Shown here piece by piece: positions 39,085 through 45,948 of a DNA stretch of 45,968 bases. Position numbers and translations under genes: made by a program. This stretch comes from a virus. Under the pieces are notes generated by a model. That model was given only the letters and a program-made list of their open reading frames with translations. It searched no databases and was not told the origin of the DNA. The stretch's first letter is position 1. Each line of letters starts with the position of its first letter. The DNA lies in IMG/VR virus record IMGVR_UViG_3300011432_000011, positions 1-45,968 of that record; one strand, given 5' to 3'.

Positions 39085-39722
39085 CGGCGGGCACCCCTGC
39101 GGCGCTCGATGCCACGAGGAAGCGGAGGGGTGGTCAGCGCAAGGGAGTGATTCCAGCCCTTGCGTATTCTTTGTTCGACTAACTTGCGCCGCTGTCCAAG
39201 GCGTTCGGCCCACTCTGCAACCGGCAGGCGTTCGCCGTTGTGTTCAATGAGGACATTACTTCGCTTGTTGCGCCCTTGTTCCTTTGGTGTTGCCCAACGG
39301 CAGTTCTCTGGAGAGTACGGGCCGTTGTTATCAATTCGCTCGATGGTCGAACCATCAAAGTATGCGCGCTCCGTGTCCTCCAGAAATCTCGGAAAGCTCT
39401 GCCATCTGTCGCAAACGGAGATGCCGCGCGCTCCGTAGTTTTTGAATTGATGGTGGGTCGGGCTGTGGCATCTCTCGATCATCACAGACCATCGTTTCCA
39501 GAGCGGGTGTTCGTGTGAATGGCCGCCCTGAGTGTTTCTAAGACAAGAACAAGAACTAGTGTTTCCGTTTCTCAGGTGTCTGCCTTGGACAATGACTGTG
39601 TTTCCGCAGTCGCACTGACACAAAAACCGAGCGCCGTTCTTAAGGCTTGGAGCCGCGCTCATAACGGTCAGGCGACCAAATCGCTCGCCAGCCAAGTGTT
39701 CAATTGGTTTTGCCATGTTCAT
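39081..39722 (-). CDS. HNH-type homing endonuclease-like protein
   Basis: This protein of about 213 aa lies antisense in an otherwise rightward region. The N-terminal part has [17 protein letters not shown] and CQCDCGN with a later SCSC, a zinc-finger-like unit. The second half has [20 protein letters not shown], then [20 protein letters not shown], a signature of phage-borne HNH/AP2-type homing endonuclease families. The most likely start is ATG 39722 or 39716; an in-frame TTG lies further upstream. It is probably a mobile gene that inserted between tailspike and lysis genes. Confidence 0.75.
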   Translation of the reverse strand: MNMAKPIEHLAGERFGRLTVMSAAPSLKNGARFLCQCDCGNTVIVQGRHLRNGNTSSCSCLRNTQGGHSHEHPLWKRWSVMIERCHSPTHHQFKNYGARGISVCDRWQSFPRFLEDTERAYFDGSTIERIDNNGPYSPENCRWATPKEQGRNKRSNVLIEHNGERLPVAEWAERLGQRRKLVEQRIRKGWNHSLALTTPPLPRGIERRRGARR

Positions 39723-39769
39723 CCATATGGGGTGAGTGGGACGAATAAGCAATAGCTTAGGAGCTGAAC

Positions 39770-39889
39770 ATGGAATGGTATCTATATCCGATCCACTGGC
39801 ACATGACCGCCACGGAATGGATCGCTAAGAACCCGACAAAGACGCTCTACATCGCGGCTGCTCTCATCGTCGGCGCGCTGGTGTTGTAG
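39770..39889 (+). CDS. Small membrane protein at the head of the lysis operon, 39 aa
   Basis: ATG at 39770 has TAGGAG 6 bases upstream. The peptide reads [19 protein letters not shown], then a basic turn and a hydrophobic C-terminal helix ([14 protein letters not shown]). The stop TAG overlaps the GTG of the endolysin. One membrane segment and this position suggest a pinholin-like or lysis-accessory role, though the evidence is only location and hydrophobicity. Confidence 0.6.
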   Translation: MEWYLYPIHWHMTATEWIAKNPTKTLYIAAALIVGALVL

Positions 39890-40719
39890 TGCGATCTTCC
39901 CAAGCCGCCTTCGATCTCATCGTCAAAGAGGAAGTATCGAGCGAGGCCGTCTACCGCAAGAAGTACCAGCGGCCTGAATGGCCGGGTGTGAACTCGGGCG
40001 CGACGGTCGGCATCGGGTACGACCTCGGACAAACAAACGCAGCAACCATCCAGAACGATTGGAAGGCATACGTCTCCGGGCCGATGCTCGTTGCAATGGT
40101 CGGTGCCACAGGCAAGACCGGCCAAGCAGGTAAGGCCGCAACCAGTGCCATCCGAAATAAAGTCCTGATCCCTTGGGAGGATGCGATTGCGGTCCATAAG
40201 GAAAGCGTCGTTCCACGCTGGGAGGCCCGGTTAGCTAAGTCTCTGCCGAACACTGACAAGCTGCACCCCGACTGCTTCGGCGCGCTGCTTTCGCTGATCT
40301 TCAATCGCGGGACATCGTTCAACAGCTCTGGCGAACGCTACAAGGAAATGCGCGCGATCAAGGAGCATATGCGCTCCCAGAACTTCGCTGCGATCCCCAC
40401 TGAGTTCCGCCGCATGAAGCGCATTTGGCCCGGCGTTCCCGGTTTGCAGGGTCGCAGAGAGCGCGAGGCCAAACTGTTTGAGAAGGGGCTGAAGGCAAAG
40501 CCCGTGTCTAATCCAGTGCGGGTGCCGGTGCCAGAAAAGCCAGAGACGAAGCCCGCCATCCAGAGCAAGGAAATCTGGGCCACGATTGGCACGATCCTGA
40601 CGACCATCCTCGGCGTCGTGACGGACTGGCGGGTTCTCTCGGTGCTGGTTGTCGGGTTTGGCCTGTTCGCAATTTATTGGCGTTTCAATAAAGACGACAT
40701 CCGGGGGTGGTTCTCATGA
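39889..40719 (+). CDS. Endolysin, lysozyme-like, with C-terminal membrane segments
   Basis: This 276-aa GTG-started protein has a lysozyme-like domain: FDLIVKEEVSSEAVYRKKY with the candidate catalytic Glu (13-14), SGATVGIGYDLGQ (about 37-49) and CFGALLSLIFNRG (about 126-138). A basic Pro-rich linker (about 205-222) leads to two hydrophobic segments at the C-terminus (about 226-263: IWATIGTILTTILG, LSVLVVGFGLFAIYW). A membrane-tethered endolysin is unusual. It starts in a TAGTG overlap and is followed by the holin in an ATGA overlap. Confidence 0.8.
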   Translation: MRSSQAAFDLIVKEEVSSEAVYRKKYQRPEWPGVNSGATVGIGYDLGQTNAATIQNDWKAYVSGPMLVAMVGATGKTGQAGKAATSAIRNKVLIPWEDAIAVHKESVVPRWEARLAKSLPNTDKLHPDCFGALLSLIFNRGTSFNSSGERYKEMRAIKEHMRSQNFAAIPTEFRRMKRIWPGVPGLQGRREREAKLFEKGLKAKPVSNPVRVPVPEKPETKPAIQSKEIWATIGTILTTILGVVTDWRVLSVLVVGFGLFAIYWRFNKDDIRGWFS

Positions 40720-41123
40720 CGTGGCTCGCAGGGCTGTTCTCAGGATTCCCCGACATTCTCAAGTCCATCTTCTCATTGGGTGAGAAGGGCCTGGACTACT
40801 ACATCAAACGCGCGGACGGCGATACGCAGCGCGCTATTGCATTGATGGTTGCCGACCAGGCCCGCATTGCAGCGCAACGTGACATTACCATCGCGGGCAT
40901 GAGCCATCCGATTTGGTGGGCGGCGTGGATCGGCTTCATATTCCCGCTCATCGTCTATTGGAACAAGATCGTCATTTACGACAAGGTTCTAGGCTGGGGT
41001 TCTACCGACGCACTGACCGGCTTTGCTCTTGAATGGGGCGGCTGGATGGTTGGCGGGCTGTTCTGCCTGCAAGTCGGGACCGGCATCGTCGGCGGTATTC
41101 TTAATCGCGTCGTAAAACGATGA
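40716..41123 (+). CDS. Holin
   Basis: This 135-aa protein has an amphipathic N-terminus (TWLAGLFSGFPDILKSIF), a basic region and two strong membrane segments (PIWWAAWIGFIFPLIVYW and WGGWMVGGLFCLQVGTGIVG). Its pattern is that of holins of DUF3154-like type in alphaproteobacterial phages. It sits directly after the endolysin. Confidence 0.75.
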   Translation: MTWLAGLFSGFPDILKSIFSLGEKGLDYYIKRADGDTQRAIALMVADQARIAAQRDITIAGMSHPIWWAAWIGFIFPLIVYWNKIVIYDKVLGWGSTDALTGFALEWGGWMVGGLFCLQVGTGIVGGILNRVVKR

Positions 41124-41443
41124 CAGACGCAATCACATGGGCGGCGCTGATCTCAGGTGTTACGGCCTGCATCGGTCTTGCTAAATTCTGGATGGACTGG
41201 GGCAAGGCAGAAGAAAAGGCTGAAGCGGCTCAGTTGTCCGCACTCGCACTAGGTGCTCGGTTGGAAATCGTCAGCACATCACTAACCGAGTTCAAGGTTG
41301 AAGTGGCAAGAGAGTACGCCACAGGGCGCTCATTGGAAGCCGCTGAGAGGCAAATCACGGAAGCCATGAACGGCGTGCGCGATGAAGTGCGCGGCCTCAA
41401 TCAAAGGCTGGACCGTATTATCGAGGCCATGATTCCAAAGTGA
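41120..41443 (+). CDS. Membrane-anchored coiled-coil protein (Rz-like candidate)
   Basis: This 107-aa protein has one N-terminal hydrophobic segment (WAALISGVTACIGLAKFW), then a long charged helix (about 28-107). That is the architecture of an inner-membrane spanin (Rz), here followed by a small gene that could be its partner. It starts in an ATGA overlap with the holin. Confidence 0.6.
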   Translation: MTDAITWAALISGVTACIGLAKFWMDWGKAEEKAEAAQLSALALGARLEIVSTSLTEFKVEVAREYATGRSLEAAERQITEAMNGVRDEVRGLNQRLDRIIEAMIPK

Positions 41444-41634
41444 ACATTCTTGCGGTTGTCGTCCTCGCGGCGGTGATTGCATTAGCCCTGACACCAACAC
41501 CACAGCCGCCCGAAGAACGTCATCACATCTATTGGTGTTACCTGACCGTGCATGAGAACTGGCAGGGCTATCGCCTGACCCACACTATGTCGCTCCCGTG
41601 CATGTATCGAACTAATTTGCCGGTCGATGCGTAA
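41440..41634 (+). CDS. Small exported or anchored protein (Rz1-like candidate)
   Basis: This 64-aa GTG-started protein (GTGA overlap) has an N-terminal hydrophobic segment (ILAVVVLAAVIALAL) followed by a Pro-rich stretch and two cysteines. Rz1 proteins are lipoproteins with Pro-rich chains, but I see no lipobox Cys here, so the assignment is weak. Confidence 0.5.
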   Translation: MNILAVVVLAAVIALALTPTPQPPEERHHIYWCYLTVHENWQGYRLTHTMSLPCMYRTNLPVDA

Positions 41635-41661
41635 GCCCGCAACTCACAACAGGCGGAGAGC

Positions 41662-42555
41662 TTGAACAGAGAACCCAGGATTCTCTTTCTCGATATTGAA
41701 ACTTCACCAATCATCATGGCCTCATGGTCAATACGTTCGCCCGAAGCGTCTGCGGTGTGGGTCGAACGTGACACGTTCATTCTGATGTTCTCCTACAAGT
41801 GGGCGCACGAGCGGACGGTCAAGACGTGTTGCCTTCCTGACTTCCCTCGCTACAAGACCCACAAGCACGACGACAAGCAGTTATGCGGCGTGTTGCATCG
41901 TCTCATGGACGATGCAGATATAATCTGCGCGCACAACGGCGATGCCTTCGACATCAAAAAGATTAATTCTCGGCTGATAACAAACGGGTTCGCGCCGCCC
42001 AGTCCGTTCAAGACGATCGACACACTGAAGGCTGCGAGACGGGCGTTCAAGTTCGACAGCAACAAACTTGACAACATCGGGCGCTATCTCAACGAGGGGC
42101 GCAAGATACCGAACACCGGGGCGGCTCTGTGGCGGGGCTGCGTCAACGGCGATCCGAAGTCGTGGCGCATCATGCGGCGATACGGCAAGCAGGACACCGA
42201 TCTGCTGGCTAGGGTGTATGAGCGCATCAAGCCTTGGATGCCCAATCATCCGAACCTCAACCTCTACACCGGGCAGAGTAGTCATTGCCCGACCTGTCAA
42301 TCACCCCGCATCAAACGCAGCGGCCTGCACTATCTCAAGACCACCATTCGCCAGCGGTTCAAATGTCAGGACTGCGGCGCGCGGTGGTGTGGAGATATTG
42401 TTAAGGGGAACACATGCGACCCATCGGACGCCTCACAATCCGCAAGCCAACCCCGCGCGACCGCCCGACGAAGGGCTACCACTCGATCCCGCGCGAACCC
42501 TACGACGGCCCGCTCTCGCCCGGCCTCCGCAAAGACCTCAACACGGAAGCGATAG
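41662..42555 (+). CDS. DnaQ/RNase H-like 3'-5' exonuclease with a zinc ribbon
   Basis: This 297-aa protein starts with TTG at 41662 (GGAGAG upstream). The DEDD motifs are LFLDIETSP (Exo I, about 8-16), CAHNGDAFDIKKIN (Exo II, about 89-102) and YGKQDTDLLARVYERI (Exo III, about 174-189). After the nuclease comes a zinc ribbon (CPTCQSPR, then FKCQDCGARWC). The last roughly 45 residues are an Arg/Ser/Ala-rich tail that overprints the next gene and may be incidental. It is a predicted ribonuclease H-like exonuclease of the RNase_H_2 family, probably acting on DNA. Confidence 0.8.
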   Translation: MNREPRILFLDIETSPIIMASWSIRSPEASAVWVERDTFILMFSYKWAHERTVKTCCLPDFPRYKTHKHDDKQLCGVLHRLMDDADIICAHNGDAFDIKKINSRLITNGFAPPSPFKTIDTLKAARRAFKFDSNKLDNIGRYLNEGRKIPNTGAALWRGCVNGDPKSWRIMRRYGKQDTDLLARVYERIKPWMPNHPNLNLYTGQSSHCPTCQSPRIKRSGLHYLKTTIRQRFKCQDCGARWCGDIVKGNTCDPSDASQSASQPRATARRRATTRSRANPTTARSRPASAKTSTRKR

Positions 42556-42611
42556 GCTTCGTCCACCACTTCGACGAATCGGAATACGAGGACGACTATG
42601 ACCGAGCATAA
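42414..42611 (+). CDS. Hypothetical protein overlapping the exonuclease end, 65 aa
   Basis: ATG at 42414 has AAGGGGAA upstream. The product (RPIGRLTIRKPTPRDRPTKG, then an acidic C-terminus FDESEYEDDYDRA) looks more protein-like than the overlapping exonuclease tail. It ends in a 14-base overlap with the next start. No family recognised. Confidence 0.55.
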   Translation: MRPIGRLTIRKPTPRDRPTKGYHSIPREPYDGPLSPGLRKDLNTEAIGFVHHFDESEYEDDYDRA

Positions 42612-42786
42612 GTTCGATAGCGTTATTGCAATGGCACCTCTCACGGATGAAAAAGGTCGGAAGAAGTGGATTATTGTTGCTCGCCGTAATGGCGAAAACG
42701 AAATGCTGATATTACCTTGTGGTGAATTTCAAATGCAGTATGTCGAGATTGACAATGCCGCAGCCCTCGAACTTCCCTGCGCGTGA
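42598..42786 (+). CDS. Hypothetical protein, 62 aa
   Basis: ATG at 42598 within the end of the previous gene. The protein is a small beta-rich chain (TEHKFDSVIAMAPLTDEKGR, WIIVARRNGENEMLILPCGE). No family recognised. It overlaps the next gene by about 32 bases. Confidence 0.5.
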   Translation: MTEHKFDSVIAMAPLTDEKGRKKWIIVARRNGENEMLILPCGEFQMQYVEIDNAAALELPCA

Positions 42787-42958
42787 ATGGTGGACCGCCT
42801 ACGTTCGCATTGAGAACGCCGAGGACTATCTGAAATGCGGATGGGCGACTGGAACGGGGATGGGCCTACAGGAAAGCCCCCACGGAAATTGGAGCGTTCT
42901 AATGGAGCGGCCAGCCTGCGAGTGCGGTCGAGTACCAAACCCACAACGGAAGACCTGA
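42755..42958 (+). CDS. Hypothetical protein, 67 aa
   Basis: The best start is ATG 42755; the frame opens at 42719. The sequence AREWWTAYVRIENAEDYLKC, then GLQESPHGNWSVLMERP and CECGR looks like a folded small protein with a possible metal site. It partly overlaps both neighbours. No family recognised. Confidence 0.45.
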   Translation: MPQPSNFPAREWWTAYVRIENAEDYLKCGWATGTGMGLQESPHGNWSVLMERPACECGRVPNPQRKT

Positions 42959-43038
42959 AGACCTATCAGGGCTATCTAGCCCGAGAGATTGCGCGCCTTC
43001 AGAAGCGCCACGCGGAAATCACGCGGGCGATTGGCTAA
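42835..43038 (+). CDS. Hypothetical protein, 38-67 aa
   Basis: The C-terminal half is a clear helix (TEDLKTYQGYLAREIARLQK). The start is uncertain: ATG at 42835 lies in a large overlap, while GTG at 42922 gives a 38-aa protein. It is the last rightward gene before the convergent minus-strand block. Confidence 0.4.
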   Translation: MRMGDWNGDGPTGKPPRKLERSNGAASLRVRSSTKPTTEDLKTYQGYLAREIARLQKRHAEITRAIG

Positions 43039-43081
43039 CCTCAGAGTGGTGTCTGCACATGAGTTGCAGTAAAGCGTGACT

Positions 43082-43333
43082 TCATTGCGCCTCGTTCATT
43101 TGGACGAGGCATTCTTGCCAGTATTCCATTGCGGCTCTGGCCGCTCGCTCAAATGCTGGCCCCCAATCCGCATCGGCCAGAGTTTCCCTAGCTGTTGCTC
43201 CTGGTGGGCGCTTCAAGCCAATCGCGGCCTCAACCATTCTAACGGCAAGTTCGGCTTCGTCTATTTCCGCAACATATTTGGACGGCTTGTTGCGCCCAAT
43301 CCAGTTCGGAATATCCAGCGGGTGTGAGGTCAT
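43082..43333 (-). CDS. Hypothetical protein, 83 aa
   Basis: ATG at 43333 has GGAG upstream. The product is acidic and helical (SKYVAEIDEAELAVRMVEAA, then FERAARAAMEYWQECLVQMN). It is the last gene of the minus-strand accessory operon. No family recognised. Confidence 0.6.
   Translation of the reverse strand: MTSHPLDIPNWIGRNKPSKYVAEIDEAELAVRMVEAAIGLKRPPGATARETLADADWGPAFERAARAAMEYWQECLVQMNEAQ
43089..43116 (+). terminator. Possible terminator of the rightward late region
   Basis: GCCTCGT (43089-43095), an 8-base loop and ACGAGGC (43104-43110) are followed by ATTCTT. The hairpin lies within the end of the convergent minus-strand gene. The stem is good and the T tract is weak. Confidence 0.4.
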
Positions 43334-43343
43334 CGTGGCTCCA

Positions 43344-43562
43344 TTATGTCTGCGGTTCTGTCTCTAGAGCGGTACGGCAGAACTTAGCCACCATATCAGG
43401 GGCCAAGAGTTCGTTATTCTCGGCTGCTATGGCCACTTCCTCTAGCGCCGCGCGCAGCCGCTCGATCTCTTGGCGGGCTTCCTTGATATTCGAGGCAACT
43501 CCCTTGGAAAACATGGCCTCGCAGCGCGCCTCATCGAAGTGTAGCCGCTCAACTATGTCCAT
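43344..43562 (-). CDS. Hypothetical coiled-coil protein, 72 aa
   Basis: It opens DIVERLHFDEARCEAMFSKG and has EARQEIERLRAALEEVAIAA, a heptad-like helix common in small phage proteins. It starts in a TAATG overlap with the gene upstream, with GGAG before it. Confidence 0.65.
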   Translation of the reverse strand: MDIVERLHFDEARCEAMFSKGVASNIKEARQEIERLRAALEEVAIAAENNELLAPDMVAKFCRTALETEPQT

Positions 43563-43774
43563 TAGTCTTTCTCCGCTTGTGCAGACGACGCCTCACCGAG
43601 AGCGGCCCGCGCCCGATCAATCGTTGCGCCCTCCGGTATCGTGCCCCAGTTGTGGTCGTCACAGTATTGGAGCAGATCGCGCAACGCCGCCCGCAACTGC
43701 TCGACCTCAATGTAGGCCGCTGACAGAGCGGACAACACTTCTTCAAATTGGGTTTTGGCGTTGTCGTCACTCAT
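43562..43774 (-). CDS. Hypothetical coiled-coil protein, 70 aa
   Basis: It has a helical N-terminus (EEVLSALSAAYIEVEQLRAA) and the segment NWGTIPEGATIDRARAALGE. Sequence style matches its two neighbours, which share an E-x2-RLR or EQLR helix, so the three may be distant paralogues. Start in an ATGA overlap. Confidence 0.65.
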   Translation of the reverse strand: MSDDNAKTQFEEVLSALSAAYIEVEQLRAALRDLLQYCDDHNWGTIPEGATIDRARAALGEASSAQAEKD

Positions 43775-43935
43775 TTCTCTTTCTCCGCTTGCTCACCGAG
43801 CGTCCGCAACCGCTCCAGTTCATCGAAAGCTGCGTTCAGCACCTCGCGATGTTCGCGGTGGCCGAACGTGTCGGCAATCCGACGCAGGGTAGCGATGTCT
43901 GCGCTAACCAGCGGTAAGCGGCGGTCGTCAGTCAT
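43771..43935 (-). CDS. Hypothetical helical protein, 54 aa
   Basis: ATG at 43935 (GGAG upstream) within the end of the DUF551 gene. The product reads LPLVSADIATLRRIADTFGH, then VLNAAFDELERLRTLGEQA. No function assigned. The frame is open upstream, but that part overlaps the DUF551 coding region. Confidence 0.6.
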   Translation of the reverse strand: MTDDRRLPLVSADIATLRRIADTFGHREHREVLNAAFDELERLRTLGEQAEKEK

Positions 43936-44182
43936 TAGGTGGCTCCGGTAGTGGCATCCAGTGGGTCGGTTCAAAATCGTATGGCATGGTTCCGTGCTCG
44001 CCTATGTCGATGCCGTCTAGCGCAATATCAAAGCCGCCCGTTCCGGCACCACAGCCATCATATTGCATGATGCGAATGCCGTGGTCCGGATCAAAGCCAA
44101 GCAGCCGCTGCTTTTGGCTCTGATCCTTCGGTGCCGTCTCTATCGGTTGCCACGCGGGCCACTTGTGCGGTTGGTTTGTCAT
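43928..44182 (-). CDS. DUF551-family protein, second copy
   Basis: ATG at 44182 has GGGAGAGG upstream and gives 84 aa. It shows PAWQPIETAPKDQSQKQRLL at the N-terminus and HWMPLPEPPND at the C-terminus, as in the copy at 8576-8800, with an unrelated Gly/Asp-rich middle. Confidence 0.85.
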   Translation of the reverse strand: MTNQPHKWPAWQPIETAPKDQSQKQRLLGFDPDHGIRIMQYDGCGAGTGGFDIALDGIDIGEHGTMPYDFEPTHWMPLPEPPND

Positions 44183-44192
44183 CGTTACTGCC

Positions 44193-44223
44193 TCTCCCAT
44201 CCCATCACATCCCGTCCCATCAT
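44193..44223 (-). repeat. Short degenerate GATGGGA tandem repeat
   Basis: On the minus strand, TGATGGGACGGGATG and TGATGGGATGGGAGAGG follow each other between two small genes. The last unit supplies the ribosome binding site of the DUF551 gene. It is probably simple slippage of a purine-rich leader. Confidence 0.4.
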
Positions 44224-44249
44224 ATTGCGCTGATGCACAAATTGATAAA

Positions 44250-44453
44250 TCAGCGTCTGCGCGATTGCTTGCGGGCCGGGGTGGTCTTAACAACGCCCTC
44301 ACACTCGACCATGCTTTCGAGTCGGTAGATCGCAACCTTCTGCTTGCTGCCGACATCAACCATTCCCTCGATGTCCGCACTCGCGCAGAGGTAATCGGGA
44401 CCAGTGCCGCCGTCCTCAAACTTCACAAAAACGGTATTTGGAAACTTGGCCAT
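44250..44453 (-). CDS. Hypothetical protein, 67 aa
   Basis: ATG at 44453 has AAAGGAGAAGG upstream, the best ribosome binding site of this operon. The product (AKFPNTVFVKFEDGGTGPDY, VAIYRLESMVECEGVVKT) is a small beta-rich chain. It is the first gene downstream of the structured leader at 44512-44594. Confidence 0.65.
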   Translation of the reverse strand: MAKFPNTVFVKFEDGGTGPDYLCASADIEGMVDVGSKQKVAIYRLESMVECEGVVKTTPARKQSRRR

Positions 44454-44667
44454 CGTCCTTCTCCTTTGGTGGTATTTTGATAAACAAGCGGCCTCGCATT
44501 AGACAACGACAGGTGAACCCCACGGGTTGCCCTACCTCACGGCGGGGCCGCTCTCACCGCAGAGGATGAGAAGCTGCAATCTGTGGGGTTCGCCAATCGT
44601 TCGCCACTAGCCTCAAGCCAACTAGCGTGCACCATGTGCTATCCCTTCTGTGATGACAGCGACCGCA
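44454..44667 (-). promoter_or_regulatory. Gene-free leader between methyltransferase and accessory operon
   Basis: This 214-base gap holds a cloverleaf-like inverted repeat (44512-44594). Between that and the gene at 44453 there is a possible promoter on the minus strand: TTGTCT, 17 bases, TTATCA. I see no gene in it. It probably contains the start signals of the small-gene operon. Confidence 0.4.
44512..44594 (-). ncRNA. Cloverleaf-like structured element
   Basis: A 12-base stem (GGTGAACCCCAC with GTGGGGTTCGCC, one G-T wobble) closes 59 bases that can form three short hairpins: GGG/CCC (44524-44532), CGGC/GCCG (44540-44550) and TCTCA/TGAGA (44552-44571). This resembles a four-way junction. 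There is no T-loop or CCA, so it is not a normal tRNA. It lies about 58 bases upstream of the minus-strand gene at 44453 and could be a cis-regulatory leader. Strand and function are uncertain. Confidence 0.45.
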
Positions 44668-45948
44668 CTAGGCGGCCCTGACTAGTTCGATCCGGCGCCC
44701 GAGCCAACGCATCGCGTTCACCGCCATACTATTCCCAAGCGCCTTGTAGCGCGGCCCGTCTGCGGCCGGCTTGTTGCGGATCTGAATGTCGGTGTATCCG
44801 TCAGGGAAGCCCTGTAGCCGCTCGCACTCGACCGGCATCAGGCGGCGCACGGCCCAGCCCTGAAGGGTATAAGGAGCGGCGACCGCCTGCGGCACTGTCC
44901 GCGCCTCTAGCGTGTAGGCTGCGCCATCCGTTCTGATGCCCGCGCCGTCAGGCCCCGCGCTGGGGTTCTCGCAGACGGCGCGTTCCTGAATGGCGATGAT
45001 GTTAACGTCATCCTCTTGCCGCCGCCCGGCATAGCCGCCCTTGCCGGCGCTCTCTGCGCCACGGGTGAGGGATGCGGCAACCACTGGAACGATGGGCGTC
45101 CCGCGCCCCGTGCCGTCCTCGGATGCGTCGAAGCCGTCAGCCTTCAGGCTGTGCGCCACCATCGTCTCGGTTTCATAGTCGATGCGCCCCATGCCGCCGG
45201 CATTGAGGCAATGCGCTATGTCGCCGGTTGATGCGATTAGCCCGCCATCGCAGTCGAAGTCGGTTCCGAGTCCCCCACCGCCTGTAGGGCGTGCGCTAAT
45301 TGTTGGGGCAAGTCCTTCCCCCGTTTGTCGGCGCGGCGCAGAATGCCCTTGCAGGCTTTCGCGCTCAAAAAGTACCGCCGCGGCACGTCGCCAGTCACCA
45401 AGATGTCCGACAACGAAGACACGCCTTCGTCGCTGGGGCACTGCTCTGGCAAGGCCGTCCACTCGGACGTATTGAGCGTCAAGCACTCGCCAGGCCGCAT
45501 GATACCCGAGTTGCTCCAACCCTCCGATGAAGGAACCAAAGTCCCGTCCTCCGCTGGATGACAAGACGCCGGGGACGTTCTCCCAAACCAGCCACTCGGG
45601 CCGATAGCGGTCAGCGATCGCAAGATAGGTAAGGGCGAGGTTCCCCCGTGGGTCATCAAGTCCTTTGCGAAGTCCAGCGACCGAGAAGCTTTGGCACGGG
45701 GTTCCTCCGACGAGAACATCGAAATTTGCATCCGGCCATTCCTTGAAGTTGTTGATGTCGCCAAAGTTCGGAACGCCGTTCGACAACTTCCAAGGCTCGT
45801 CGGGCATGTTTGAACCGTAGTGGTGAGCCAGCACAGCGGAGGGGAACCTCTCGACCTCGGCAAAGCCAACGGGCGTCCAGCCCAGCGGGTGCCACGCAAC
45901 CGTGGCCGCCTCGATGCCGGAACAGACCGAGAGATAAGTGGCAGTCAT
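44668..45948 (-). CDS. C5-cytosine DNA methyltransferase (orphan)
   Basis: This 426-aa protein has all main motifs: I (VCSGIEAATVAW, about 8-19), IV with the catalytic Cys (VGGTPCQSFSVAG, about 80-92), VI (WLVWENVPGVLSS, about 119-131), VIII (QRRRRVFVVG, about 171-180), IX (MPVECERLQGFPDGY, about 378-392) and X (ALGNSMAVNAM, about 406-416). The target recognition part (about 200-370) is long. No restriction enzyme gene is beside it, so it is probably an orphan that protects phage DNA from host restriction or alters gene expression. It runs across the contig junction into the left terminal repeat. Confidence 0.95.
   Translation of the reverse strand: MTATYLSVCSGIEAATVAWHPLGWTPVGFAEVERFPSAVLAHHYGSNMPDEPWKLSNGVPNFGDINNFKEWPDANFDVLVGGTPCQSFSVAGLRKGLDDPRGNLALTYLAIADRYRPEWLVWENVPGVLSSSGGRDFGSFIGGLEQLGYHAAWRVLDAQYVRVDGLARAVPQRRRRVFVVGHLGDWRRAAAVLFERESLQGHSAPRRQTGEGLAPTISARPTGGGGLGTDFDCDGGLIASTGDIAHCLNAGGMGRIDYETETMVAHSLKADGFDASEDGTGRGTPIVPVVAASLTRGAESAGKGGYAGRRQEDDVNIIAIQERAVCENPSAGPDGAGIRTDGAAYTLEARTVPQAVAAPYTLQGWAVRRLMPVECERLQGFPDGYTDIQIRNKPAADGPRYKALGNSMAVNAMRWLGRRIELVRAA

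Noticed and set aside
43045-43072. Hairpin CTGCA/TGCAG after the last rightward gene as terminator
   Set aside because: The stem is only 5 bp and no T run follows; the hairpin at 43089 is better.
44512-44594. A tRNA or tRNA-like gene in the cloverleaf element
   Set aside because: The closing stem is 12 bp, and there is no T-loop consensus, anticodon arm of standard size or CCA end.
45237-45899. A 220-codon minus-strand ORF in another frame of the methyltransferase
   Set aside because: All methyltransferase motifs lie in the other frame; this one is Ser/Arg/Pro-rich shadow sequence.
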